From contig OW121743.1 of assembly GCA_933228675.1 (NCBI GenBank), forward strand, positions 516,001-580,000: a DNA stretch of 64,000 nt. Reading direction: 5' to 3'. Of the stretch, positions 1 through 11,195 are shown one piece after another. A model generated the notes under the pieces. It ran no database searches. It was not told where the DNA came from and was given only the letters and a program-made list of their open reading frames with translations. How positions within the stretch are numbered: position 1 is the stretch's first letter; each line of letters begins with the position of its first letter. This stretch comes from Stomorhina lunata. Taxonomy: Eukaryota; Arthropoda; Insecta; Diptera; Rhiniidae. Both the position numbers and the translations under genes were made by a program.

Positions 1-425
1 GAATGAAATTAATAACAAATATAAATTATCCAACATAAATAAAGAAACCTTGAATCATTATTGAATTATAATACTATTCATATGTAGGTATAAAGTATGA
101 ACATAAATCTTGCTGTGGACAGATGATGTTGATCTGCTTGTAAATCCCTTACAAATTTTATTACCTTTTCGAATTGCCAATTCTTTTATCTTATAGAGGA
201 TAATAATGTTTTATCGTACAAAATTTATTCGTTTTATTTATTTTTTCATACTTGTATTCATTCCTATTTTTTTCATGTTTTTATTCTCATTTCATGTTTG
301 TTTAAACATCCTATAACCATCGCGGCCAAAATCAACACATTCCTTCGAATATGCACAAAAAAAAACCCGTAACGAAAAAATCTTTTGACGTTATAAAAAA
401 TTTCTATTGTAATCGAATTGCAAAG
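1..425. other. AT-rich non-coding stretch before the first exon
   Basis: No coding pattern, repeat family or RNA gene is visible. The last about 50 bases read like the 3' end of an intron, with a weak pyrimidine tract followed by AG at 424-425. Confidence 0.4.
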
Positions 426-576
426 AAGCGGCAGTGGTGGCAATATAATCACAAGGCGTCTGTGTAGGAATCGTCGTCGTGATGACAATGAGCTTTATCG
501 TTCCAACAGTTTTAAATTTGAACGTTTCGAACGTAAAGAATATTTGGAAGAGCTGGCAGATACTTTGCAAAAGCAG
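426..576 (+). CDS. Probable internal exon of an unidentified gene
   Basis: The frame with codons starting at 424, 427 and so on stays open to a consensus donor: the last codon CAG (574-576) is followed by GTAAGT. The translation looks coding. It has a basic stretch (RRLCRNRRRDD), then NELYRSNSFKFERFERKEY, then an acidic/amphipathic end (LEELADTLQKQ). There is no in-frame ATG, so this is an internal exon. The acceptor is either AG at 424-425 or AG at 433-434; the first is used here. The exon ends in phase 0. I do not recognise the protein family. The minus-strand frames over the same bases are shadows. No partner exon was found downstream, so a very large intron may follow. Confidence 0.5.
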
Positions 577-1308
577 GTAAGTCTTTGAATACATTAACAA
601 ATTTTCTTTTTGATGGCAAAGACTGAATAAATGAATGAATGAGTGAATGACTGAGTGAATGAAATTATGGTTTTGCTTATTAAATCATTTTCATTTATTT
701 AAGTATTTTCTGTATTGTTATAATAAGTTTCTCTTTGCCTTTTGTATAAGCCCGGCCCTTCCTTTTCTCTTAGCTTTTTCTTTTTTCTTTTTGTATTTTG
801 CCTCACAATTCAGTCAACAATAGAATTAGTTGTGTATTGAAGTAATAAGGCAAAAAATAAAGTTTTCATTTTATTTATGTCTTTAGGTGTTTGCTGCCGC
901 TGCTGCTGCTCAAACTTTTTTCTCTTTATTTATTTGTTATTTTCTTGCTGCCTTTTTTCACAAAACGGAAATACTTGTAAAGCTTAAAGAGGAAAGCACT
1001 GTTATAATAACAGTTATATTCTTTCCATAAGTGTTTTTTGTTGCTTTTATTTGTTGAGGGTTGAAGAGTTATTTTGAATTGCGAGTGCTTTGTGTGTGAT
1101 ACTGTATAAAAGTGTTTGTGTGTGGGTTTAATTTTATAAATAAGCTTTGTAAAAGCTTTTGTTATTTATTTAAGATTTTACACAAAAGATGGCGCTATCA
1201 AATATATTTTAAGGTATTGCCAATGCGAAATTTAAAGAAATACGTTATTTTTGAATTTTGTTTACTTTTTTTGTTTATTTATATAATCGTTATGTCTTCT
1301 TAATGCAT
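577..1308. other. AT-rich non-coding stretch (likely intron)
   Basis: It begins with the splice donor GTAAGT. A short imperfect (TGAA/TGAG)n run lies near 626-661. Nothing else is recognisable. Confidence 0.4.
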
Positions 1309-2910
1309 CGTCAACTTTTTTATAGAAAACCTGGCCTATCGTCAACTTTTCTATAGAAAACCTGGCCTATCGTAAACTTTTCTATAGAAAACCTGGCCTA
1401 TCGTAAACTTTTCTATAGAAAACCTGGCCTATCGTCAACTTTTGTATAGAAAACCTGGCCTATCGTCAACTTTTGTATAGAAAACCTGGCCTATCGTCAA
1501 CTTTTCTATAGAAAACCTGGCCTATCGTCAACTTTTCTATAGAAAACCTGGCCTATCGTCAACTTTTCTATAAAAAACCTGGCCTATCGTCAACTTTTCT
1601 ATAGAAAACCTGGCCTATCGTCAACTTTTCTATAGAAAACCTGGCCTATCGTCAACTTTTCTATAGAAAACCTGGCCTATCGTCAACTTTTCTATAGAAA
1701 ACCTGGCCTATCGTCAACTTTCTATAGAAAACCTGGCCTATCGTCAACTTTTCTATAGAAAACCTGGCCTTTCGTCAACTTTTCTATAGAAAACCTGGCC
1801 TATCGTCAACTTTTCTATAGAAAACCTGGCCTATCGTCAACTTTTCTATAGAAAACCTGGCCTATCGTCAACTTTTGTATAGAAAACCTGGCCTATCGCA
1901 AACTTTTCTATAGAAAACCTGGCCTATCGTCAACTTTTCTATAGAAAACCTGGCCTATCGTAAACTTTCTATAGAAAACCTGGCCTATCGTAAACTTTTG
2001 TATAGAAAACCTGGCCTATCGTAAACTTTTCTATAGAAAACCTGGCCTATCGTCAACTTTTCTATAGAAAACCTGGCCTATCGTAAACTTTCTATAGAAA
2101 ACCTGGCCTATCGTAAACTTTCTATAGAAAACCTGGCCTATCGTAAACTTTTCTATAGAAAACCTGGCCTATCGTAAACTTTTGTATAGAAAACCTGGCC
2201 TATCGTCAACTTTTGTATAGAAAACCTGGCCTATCGTCAACTTTTGTATAGAAAACCTGGCCTATCGTCAACTTTTCTATAGAAAACCTGGCCTATCGTC
2301 AACTTTTCTATAGAAAACCTGGCCTATCGTCAACTTTTCTATAGAAAACCTGGCCTATCGTCAACTTTTCTATAGAAAACCTGGCCTATCGTCAACTTTT
2401 CTATAGAAAACCTGGCCTATCGTCAACTTTTCTATAGAAAACCTGGCCTATCGTCAACTTTTCTATAGAAAACCTGGCCTATCGTCAACTTTTCTATAGA
2501 AAACCTGGCCTATCGTCAACTTTTCTATAGAAAACCTGGCCTATCGTCAACTTTTCTATAGAAAACCTGGCCTATCGTCAACTTTTCTATAGAAAACCTG
2601 GCCTATCGTCAACTTTTCTATAGAAAACCTGGCCTATCGTCAACTTTTCTATAGAAAACCTGGCCTATCGTCAACTTTTCTATAGAAAACCTGGCCTATC
2701 GTCAACTTTTCTATAGAAAACCTGGCCTATCGTCAACTTTTCTATAGAAAACCTGGCCTATCGTCAACTTTTCTATAGAAAGCTTGGCCTATTGTCAAGT
2801 TTTCAATAGACAACCTGGCCTATCGTCATTTTTTCTATAGAAAACCGGCCTACCGTCAACTTTTCTATAGAAAACCTGGCCTAGTCAACTTTTCTTTAGA
2901 AAACCTGGTT
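1309..2910. repeat. 31-bp tandem satellite, about 52 units
   Basis: A head-to-tail array whose unit contains the palindrome TTTTCTATAGAAAA followed by CCTGGCCTATCGTCAAC. Common variants are CGTAAAC for CGTCAAC, TGTATAG for TCTATAG, and 30-bp units lacking one T. Units from about 2230 to 2770 are almost identical, while those at the right edge (2780-2910) are decayed. This is the pattern expected of unequal exchange with older edges. The right boundary falls at CCTGG near 2909. Confidence 0.97.
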
Positions 2911-4726
2911 TGCTTTAAAATTAGTAAATTAGTAAAATAAGTAAATTATTGTAAAATTTGTATCAAACAAATCTTATGAAAAAGTTTTAATATAACATTT
3001 TAAATACTCCAAATCCATTTATTCATTTAAATGATGAATATGGTTGAAGGTTAATTTATACTTTAGACTTTATAGTTAACAATTCTTTTTGAAAAAAATC
3101 CATTCTTCAATATTAGCCCTATCGTTTAAGGAAATTAATAGGTTGTACTGAGGGAGGAGTAAAATCAATTAAAGGTCTAAACAGAGAACATGTAAGTAAG
3201 TTATTTCGTTCTAACGATAGAATCTAAAGTATTCGAAACGCAGGTGCTACACCTTAATGGCCAATTAAGTGATTAATTGAATAAGAAAAATACTCGTACC
3301 TACGAAGCAACAACTACAATATATGTATAAAAAGGCTAACATTACCGTTTACATATTGTTTGTTGGTAGTACAACAAGCTGACGTCTAAGCAGAAAAAAA
3401 TCAGCATTTACAAAGTGATCAATAATAAAAATGAAATTTATAAAATTCTTCAAAGCTTTATGAATCGAGTGTATGTCTGAATGTCTGTTAAACATCTGCT
3501 TGTATTAAGTTGAATGTTTGTTAGTGTTTTCTAAAAGAAATAGATGCGCATATTTTTACATTTTTTATTAGAAGCCAAGGAAATTAAATTGTACAAAATC
3601 CTTATGAATGTGTAAAAAATGTGGAAGGGGGTAGTGGTCAGGTGTTGCGTTAAAAGCTTCAAAGGAAATTGTGGTTGTTTGTTTGTAAAACAATTTAGTC
3701 AATAAAATAAATTGCCCTCCTTTACTATCCTTAGCTGAAAAATAAAAACTTGTATTTTTTAACAAAATTGTTTGTTTTATTAATTTTTTTATTTAGCTTG
3801 AAATTTAATATGACTTTGGCTTTCAAAATAATTTTCTTCAAAATTATAAATTCAAATTTTAAACACTTGTTTCCCCCTCTATTGTCGTTAGCTTTCTGAT
3901 GTTTTTTTTTAAATAAATTTAAATAATTTAATTCGACTTTTAAATTGCCAAGTAGTTAAAGAGAAATTTATTACAATTTCAATATTAATGATTGATTTTA
4001 TATGAAAAGAATTTTATTGAAAATGATTTTTTCGAAATTTATGACTTTAGATGTTTTTGTCTATGTTTGATCCAATAATTTTCAATGTTTTATCTGCGAA
4101 ATTGTGTTAAATCATCAATCTTCAATACAATTTTTGACAGATTTTTATGACATTTTAAGTACAAAAACAAAAAATAGAACTCAAAGCTATTTTGTTACTT
4201 TTTATATCATTTGATGGTGGGAAAAGGAAATATAATATTTTTAAATATAAAATAGCTTAATATACAAAGTTTTTGTTTTATTTTCATACAGAAAAAATTA
4301 AGGAAATATTGTTGATAATAAACGACTAGATGATACCCTATACCGTAGAATGCAGTTTTTATTGAATTGAAGTACATTTTGGTTTGGGCTTTGATCGAAT
4401 TAATTAATTTATCTCAAAATTTAATAAATCTATCTTTGCCCTTAATTTTGTCGTAAATTTTACGGTAGACAGATTTTTTATAAAATTTGGAAAAGTTGTG
4501 AATACTTCGCCCATAAATTTTTATTACCTTCTAGTTAACATCTTCAAAGTCACTTAAATACCTCAAGAATCAAAAATGTTTATAAATCTGTTAGTAAAAC
4601 ATAGAAGAGTTTTTTTAAACACGAAAAGCAAAATTTCGTAAAAATCGGTTAACATTTGGTTAACATTAGAAAATCTGCCTAAAATACAAAAAATATTCTT
4701 AAATCTCGAAAAATTGCCGCCGAAAT
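2911..4726. other. AT-rich non-coding stretch
   Basis: No open frame of note, RNA gene or repeat family was recognised. Short poly(A)/poly(T) runs occur throughout. Confidence 0.4.
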
Positions 4727-6100
4727 AGGTTAGGTTAAGGCAGTCTAAAAAAAAAACATTGACTCATTTAGACTACGAAGGCCATTGTGATACCACGGAA
4801 GGTAGTGAAATAACATATCACTAGCTTCGTCTGTTGAACCATACCGAGAGCTTTAAAAAACTCTTAAGCTGGCAAATATTTATACCAGCCAGATCGTCTA
4901 GGTCGCTTAGAAAAGTTGAACCCAAAATTAATCCCCTAATATTCGCTAGGGCAGGACAAGTGCATAGAATATGTTATATCGATTCAGTCCTCTCCTCGTC
5001 TTCACAGCTTCTGCAAATGTAAAACAGTGTCCAGTTATAACGGATACGAGCAATGATACATCAGGGGCCAAATTACGGCATTCGGTATCGATCGAAATCT
5101 TTGATATTTTCAAAAAATTTGTATAGCATACTTTAAGGATGATCAAAATTATTTAAAAGATGCACAGTTTACTGTATTTTTTTGAAATTATTTGCCAAAA
5201 GATGAACAATAGTAAAAGAGTTTTAATTGAACTATATGTTTTTAAAAACGAATCAAAATGGATACCAAATTTCAATAAACTTTTTGCATCGAAGTAACTT
5301 TGAACATCCCTAAAGTATACTTCACAATATTCGCTTAAAAGTCTGAGCTTTCGATCGATATCGAATGCGGTAATTTGGCCCTAGTTCTTGATAATGACAG
5401 CAATATATGAAAGCGTAGCCTATCCAAACAGGGCCATATCTGTTTGGAGTGAATACAGCCATCATTTGCTAAATAGTTAGATCTCTCTCGCAGTAGAAGC
5501 TTGCAAGTGGCTAGAGGAATGCCCGGTAAGGTAGTCTCTAGTCTTGCAAGCTCGTCTGCTCTGCAATTCTCTGTAACATTCCTATGGCCCGGCAAACATA
5601 TAAGGTTTATACTGAGCTGCTGGGCCATCTCGTTAAGAGATTTGCGGCAACTCAGGGATGATGTTGAATTTAGGAAGACACAGTCCAGAGATTTAATGGC
5701 AGCTTGGCTGTCAGAGAATATGTTAATACCCACTGTTGTAAAAACATTATATCACAGCCATTCAACTACTTTTCTAATACCTAAAATCATAGCCTGAAAA
5801 AACGCTAGAATGATCATGTAGTCTTCGTAATATATTTAGGCCGACAGGCCTACTTTGAAGTAGATCCCGAAACCCAATTGATTGTTATAAGCCGTCAGTG
5901 TAGAAGTCTATATACTTTTTCCAGGAGGTCTGATGTTCCATGCATCTCTGTATTTTATGAGAATATGGTACTTCTTATCGAACAATGGTTCGGCCGTGAT
6001 AAAATGAGACATGATTTTAAAATTATGAAAAGCTTGTAAAGTTGTCGGTCCATTTGTGATCATGGCGGTGAAGGGTATCAAATAGTAGGGATTGACCAAC
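4727..6100 (-). pseudogene. Broken LINE (jockey/I-type) 3' end with RNase H
   Basis: On the minus strand, three pieces of a non-LTR retrotransposon ORF2 appear in order. First, 5.95-5.70 kb encodes a ribonuclease H start with the catalytic-type motif DFYTDG, followed by GFGIY. Second, 5733-5385 encodes NIFSDSQAAIKSL and LICLPGHRNVTENCRADELAR, the second RNase H acidic residue and the PGH/NE-like/ADELA block. Third, 5061-4826 encodes VSLLVSVITGHC, a zinc-type CRSCEDEE, then LCTCPALANIRGL and a C-terminal tail. Frameshifts, a TAA just before the CTCP block and a deletion between TGHC and CRSC show it is dead. The 3' untranslated end carries a CCTAACCTAACC-like motif (4727-4740). A MITE at 5062-5384 splits it. 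The 5' limit near 6100 is approximate; reverse transcriptase is absent. Confidence 0.8.
5062..5384. mobile_element. GGGGCC-ended MITE, copy 1 (inside the LINE)
   Basis: Terminal inverted repeats of about 33 bp: the left begins CAGGGGCCAAATTACGGC and the right ends GCGGTAATTTGGCCCTAG. It has no coding capacity. The inside closely matches copy 2 at 24207-24526, including the AAAGATGCACAGTTTA and AATCCCTAAAGTAT-type blocks. It interrupts LINE coding sequence between the codons for SLSRT and DVSLLV, so it is younger than the LINE. Confidence 0.88.
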
Positions 6101-6520
6101 TATAGGTTTTAAAAATTTGCCCATACGGATTTGAATTATCATTCAAATCTTATACTGAGAGTTATCCCAATTTACTTAATTTCGTATGTCTACATACGTA
6201 GGAGTACTCCAAATAATGGATATATTTCAAATTTTAAAGCAGTTTCTTTAAAATGGAGAACAACGAATCTTTTTAATCTGTTATATATTTATACATTTGG
6301 TCTGATTGAGGAACTAGAATAATTTTTGTAATACTTATACTTTATTCTTAAAAATGTAACCAAAACTTTTATAATAAACTTTACATAGACAAACAGATAG
6401 ACTTTATTAATTTGACTTAGAAAGTCATTCTTTATGTCAGGTTTTATACCAATATTTTTCACTTTCCATGACGTAGGGTGTAATAACTTCCTTAATGTTT
6501 TAGTACTTTACACATCATTA

Positions 6521-6919
6521 TCAGAAATCACTCTGGATGACTGAAGAAGCAAGACTTGTATGTAATGCGCCCAGTGGATACATCAATACATTTATCACTT
6601 TCACCTGCAACAGCTTCTTTCTAATGCTTATGCCACAGTTACATTTTATCTTATCCTGGACTGAAGATGAGAGTATGTGATGCTTAAGCTGTTGTATCTT
6701 GTCTTCTTAACAATCATTTTTTATGGGATTCATATCACCTTCAATTAGTTTCAAACCCACAGCCACTTTAGGTGATTGACTAGATGCTCGTAACCTTTTT
6801 GCCTCCAAAATGGAGTCTTAGTTGAGGTCTTCTTCTTCTTCTTCATGCTGGTTTTCGTGATTGGATTTCCTGTCATTGTGGCCTTGGAGTTTTCGTTGAG
6901 AACAAGTTTGTGTAAAAGT
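6521..6919 (-). pseudogene. Possible decayed coding segment, unknown protein
   Basis: One minus-strand frame stays in register for 133 codons with only two internal TAA codons before a final TGA at 6521-6523. Random sequence this AT-rich should give several more stops. The translation has protein-like blocks: HENQHEEEEEDLN, EAKRLRASSQSPKVAVGLK, EDKIQQLKHHILSSSVQDK, IKCNCGISIRKKLLQVKV. No family was recognised. It could be a decayed exon, a retrocopy or a transposon remnant; chance is not excluded. Confidence 0.33.
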
Positions 6920-9900
6920 TTATGTTAATATTTATTTCTATTTTCGTTAAAGGTTTGCGTGTTTTTTGATGGCTAAGAAAAAGGAGTAGTTGTATTATAT
7001 CTTGTTCGTGTTTTTCTTTTTTTTTTTCATTCTGTCAAATCCTGTTTTCAAGGAGCTGCAGTTTTCTCATGTTTATGTTGGAGTTTTTCAATTCGTTTGC
7101 TGCCTAATCCCTTGGCAGCTTCACTCATTTTACTAGATTTATGGTGCGGTCGAATTGTTCTGACATTTTGCTGCGAATGTTTATACTTTTTTCTTCATTC
7201 CTAATAAAACTTAAGTGTTTATTTCCTTGTTTTTGAGAGATTGTTTGGAGGAAGACATAAGAATCGTGTAAATGTCTTGAGCATTTTTGTTAAGTACTTA
7301 TCTAGACTTTGGCTGCTGTTTTTTTTTGTTTTGCCTAGGTTTTATAGAGTGTTTTGAAGAAATACAGATATATTTGGGTTTTTATAGAGCTTTAAGGAAT
7401 ATGTAAAAAAAACTGTTTCCTAACTATACTTCATAAGATTAAATTTGGAAATTTATCTTAACAAACAGATCTGCTTCTATACAACTCTTTTAGAAAGTGA
7501 AATTAATTTTTCTTGTTACAAGGATTTTTGTTTTATTTCTTTTGAAGGTCTTAAACGAGTCGTTAAGAGTTAAATGACATTAGGGTGGTAACAATTTGTG
7601 TTGGTGAAAAAAAAAAAAAATAATAATAGTAGACTGAAATTAAGAAGGTCATCAAAAAATAATCAAAATCCCTAAAATAAATAATAAATATTGAATATTA
7701 ATGCAATACGTAAGCGTTCTTATATTACTGCCATTATATTTATTTGTATTTAAAAGAAAAATTTAAACTCTCCTTGACTTACCCTAATATTTTTAATTTT
7801 AATTTTTAAACAACTTAATCCACTGCATTATTTATAACATGCTCCTGTCTTTCTTAAACCCTTTCCCATTTACAACAACATTCCCCCATTTGGGTATGTA
7901 AAGTTTTATATATTTAATTCCAAAATATACACTCGTCTTCTCTGTAACCCAGAAGTTGTGTATTTGGGCATAATTATTACATCTTTCTAGCACGTAATCA
8001 TTATTATTTTTATGATTTTAATTTGTTTGACGTTGTATTCAACAAACAAACTCCTTCCCCATTGAAACGAGGATAATAACAAAGTCATCTTCTTTCATGT
8101 GCGATATTCTGGCGTAAGAAAATCTTCAAGAGAATTAAAGTTAACCTAAGATATTTATCACAATTTACATATTATTTATTTCGTTTTGGGTGAATTAAGT
8201 TAATTAACTTTCTAACAACAAACTAACGGTAATTTAGTAATTAAATTATAAGTCTACCGGTTAGAGATACTCTTATGATTCCTAAAGAGCCTAAGTAAAA
8301 GTAAAATCTTGCAATACCAAAAAGTTATAAAGATAACTACATATTTAAAATTAGTTTTAGATACACAAAATTTAGGTAAAAGTAATTAATAGGGGAAACT
8401 TTATCAAAATCCTAATACTCTTTTAACTTTTGTTAGCATTTCTTTATTATAATTTCCATTTGCTTCTTTTAACATTTTATATATTCCAAATTTGTTTAGC
8501 TCCTACATTTTATCCTAATAATATTTTCAATAGAATTAAATTAGAGTCTTACTATTTTCTTGCTTATTTGAAAATCCTTTTTATTTACTCCTTTAATTTA
8601 GGCTTAATAACCAAATGATTAGATTTTTAGTTTTTTCTTCTCCCATAATTCCCATAATTTGCTACCACTTACATAACCCAAAGAGATTAGATTCGTAATG
8701 AAATTTATTCATAATTTATATTGTAACTACCACCTACTTAAGGCTTATTTTCAAACACGCAATTTGTTTCCTTTTAACTGTGACCAGGATATAGAAATAA
8801 AAAAAAAACAAAACTAAATTTAACATGATTTTCAGAATTTAATAAAAATAAATTTAAAAAAAGGTCTTATGACTTTATTGCATGTTAACTGTTTTAAGAA
8901 AATCTAAAACTTTAACATATAAGAAGCTTAAAAAAACTAGTGTTAAATAAATTTTATAAAATAAGTTAAGGATAAACAATTTACTATAATTTATATTTTA
9001 AAGGCCTAAAGGTTAGGTTTAAATTTAGACAAAATAAAAAAAAAAAAAAAAAAATTGGATTGAATTTGGCAATTAATAACTAGATTGACCCAACCAAAGA
9101 ATCAAACAATAACAGGTTTTTCGAAAAATCCTCTTGATAAGATTGATTTTCTAAGAATAGAATTAAATTTTATTTCTTAAGCTTTTCATGCATCCCAAAT
9201 TAATCTTTTATCGAATGACGTATAATTTTTATTTCTTCCTCTCAAATTTGTTTATAAGGATTGAGACTATAATAAACAATTTTTCCTTTTCCATCAATTT
9301 CCCTTTCCCGCTTAAGTTGAAAAAAAAAAAAATGAATATAAAATAAGGAAAATATTTGGCAAAATTGTTTTGTGTTGCATTTTAAGTAGACATTTTCTTC
9401 AAGTTTCAACAATTTTCCTTTCATTCGTTTTGGCCATTATTTGATGGAAACATACATAAATTGTGTGTTGACTTCCTTCTGCTATTCATTGTCATTTTTC
9501 GTTTTTATATTGATGTCTCAGCATCAATTTTGAGACAATTCCTAAACATTGTTAAACATATAAAACTTACAAGACATTACTTAGACACTTACAATTTCCG
9601 CACGACCCATAAGTAGAGGGTCTACGGATGATTCTAAACACATGAGTAATGATTTGACATAATGAAAAGCATGAGCCATCAAAATTGTTGACAATGGAAA
9701 ATACAAAACAATTGTGCGGAAAATGGGTTTGACCACAGTTTTCCTTGGCTTTTGTTTAAGGTTTTTCTCCTCGAGTGACACTCACTTGCATTAAGAGTCA
9801 AATTAATGATTGTAAGTGTTTGAGAAAGTCTGACTATTGTTTGCGCAATTGACAATGACGACGTCAAAGTAGGACCTTTTTTTTTTTAGCTGATACACAA

Positions 9901-10512
9901 AGAGATTGGAAATGACTTGTTGAAAAAGGAAAAGAATTGTTATAAAATGTTAAATTTAGAAAAATTGTCTTAAGGTTAAAAGGTTTTTGTCACTATAATT
10001 ACAAATCACTGACAGTTAAAATATGTTGAAAATTTATTTTGTGTAATTGCAATTTATCTTTAAAGCAGAATCTTTCTTAACGTAAGGAGCTTATGTTGAA
10101 TTGAAAGCTTAATTAATGAAAATAATGTTTTAAGACTTCACGAGTCTTTACTTCTTCTTAAAGACTTTTTGAGATTGGTTTCAAGCCTTTTCTAATATAT
10201 GATGAGGCGTAGACCTATACCACCAGAAGCCGATGACTTTTTGTAATTTTCGTAAATAACACGATCATTAATGAAACTCGTAAAAATTATTTCAAAAGCA
10301 TTCAGTTGGAATTTGGATGTTAGCGAAGTCGGTTGATGTTGCTTTGTTAAAGAAAATACAAAAAACAAAATACACAGGAAACAAAATCAAAAAATCAAAT
10401 TTATACCAACAAAATAATACATGGTTCAAGAGAACAAAGAGATATAATCTCGAACATTGTTGTCACGATACTATTATTTTGTAAACATTGTTTGAAGTAA
10501 ATGTAGGAAAAC
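6920..10512. other. AT-rich non-coding stretch
   Basis: No credible gene is visible. The few frames of about 60 codons (for example 8430-8618 plus, 9581-9781 minus) are dominated by Phe, Leu, Ile, Lys and Asn and have no motifs. A poly(A) run lies at 9037-9054. Confidence 0.4.
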
Positions 10513-10942
10513 TTTTGATAAAAAGTTTTCTATAGGAAAACATTGGGTAAAAAAATTTTCTATAAAAAAATTTTCTATAAAAAAATTTTTGATATAAAAA
10601 TTTTCGATAAAAAATTTTCAATAGAAAAATTATAAAAAAATTTGATTAATTTTTTATAAAAAAATTTTTGTAAACAAATTTTCAATAGCAAAATTTTTGA
10701 TAAACAAATTTTCGATAGAAAAATTGTTAATGCAATAATGCAAAATTTTTCATAAAAAAGTTTTCGATAGAAAAATTTTTCATAAAAAAATTTTCGAAAG
10801 AAAAATTTTTCATAAAAAAATTTTCGAATGAAAAATTTTTCATAAAAAAATTTTTGAAAGAAACATTTTCCATAAAAAATTTCCGAAAGAAAAATTTTTG
10901 AAAAAAAAAATCGATAGAAAAATTTTTGATAAAAAAATTTTC
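10513..10942. repeat. About 30-bp minisatellite, TTTTCGATAGAAAAA type
   Basis: Imperfect tandem units of the form CATAAAAAAATTTTCGATAG plus AAAAATTTTT run from about 10513 to 10942. A remnant also lies at about 11246-11263 beyond the inverted repeat. The palindromic core TTTTCGATAGAAAA resembles the core TTTTCTATAGAAAA of the 1.3-2.9 kb satellite. The long Phe/Lys-rich minus-strand frames here are shadows of the repeat. Confidence 0.85.
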
Positions 10943-11195
10943 CAAAAAGAAGAGTGTTCGCATTTGATCCCAAATCTGTTACATTTATTTATTATTAATG
11001 TAACAGAACAATTTATTGATAAAAAGCCAAAAAATGTTTGCGGAGAAACCAAAATCCTCGACGCGTTTCGATGGTTGGTTAGGCCATCTCTTCAGGAGGA
11101 TTATCCCTTTTTGGCTTTTTATCAATAAATTGGTCTGTTACATTAATAAATAAATGTAACAGATTTGGGATCAAATGCGAATACTCTTCTTTTTG
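10943..11195. repeat. 90-bp inverted repeat with a structured 70-bp loop
   Basis: The left arm 10943-11035 and right arm 11106-11195 are reverse complements at roughly 95% identity; differences include a 3-bp TAA and a few substitutions. Each arm carries its own hairpin: CTGTTACATT pairs with AATGTAACAG. The loop is richer in GC than the surroundings and contains the hammerhead-like motif annotated separately. There is no coding potential. Confidence 0.92.
11053..11102 (-). ncRNA. Hammerhead ribozyme motif (minimal stem III)
   Basis: Read on the minus strand from 11102 to 11053. Stem I is AATCCTC (11102-11096) pairing with GAGGATT (11059-11053), 7 of 7 bp. The core CTGAAGA (11095-11089) fits CUGANGA. 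Stem II is GATGG (11088-11084) pairing with CCATC (11074-11070), 5 of 5 bp, with a 9-nt loop. Then GAA (11069-11067). A very short stem III is ACGCGT (11066-11061), which supplies A15.1 and U16.1. C at 11060 is position 17. Predicted self-cleavage falls between 11060 and 11059. Minimal stem III motifs of this kind are known from Penelope-like and other retroelements and often act as dimers. Activity is inferred only from the match. Confidence 0.8.

Noticed and set aside
1309..2910. CRISPR-like array
   Set aside because: Units are contiguous tandem repeats with no spacers, and the genome is eukaryotic.
10575..10973. 132-codon minus-strand frame rich in Phe and Lys
   Set aside because: It follows the 30-bp minisatellite period exactly; low-complexity shadow.
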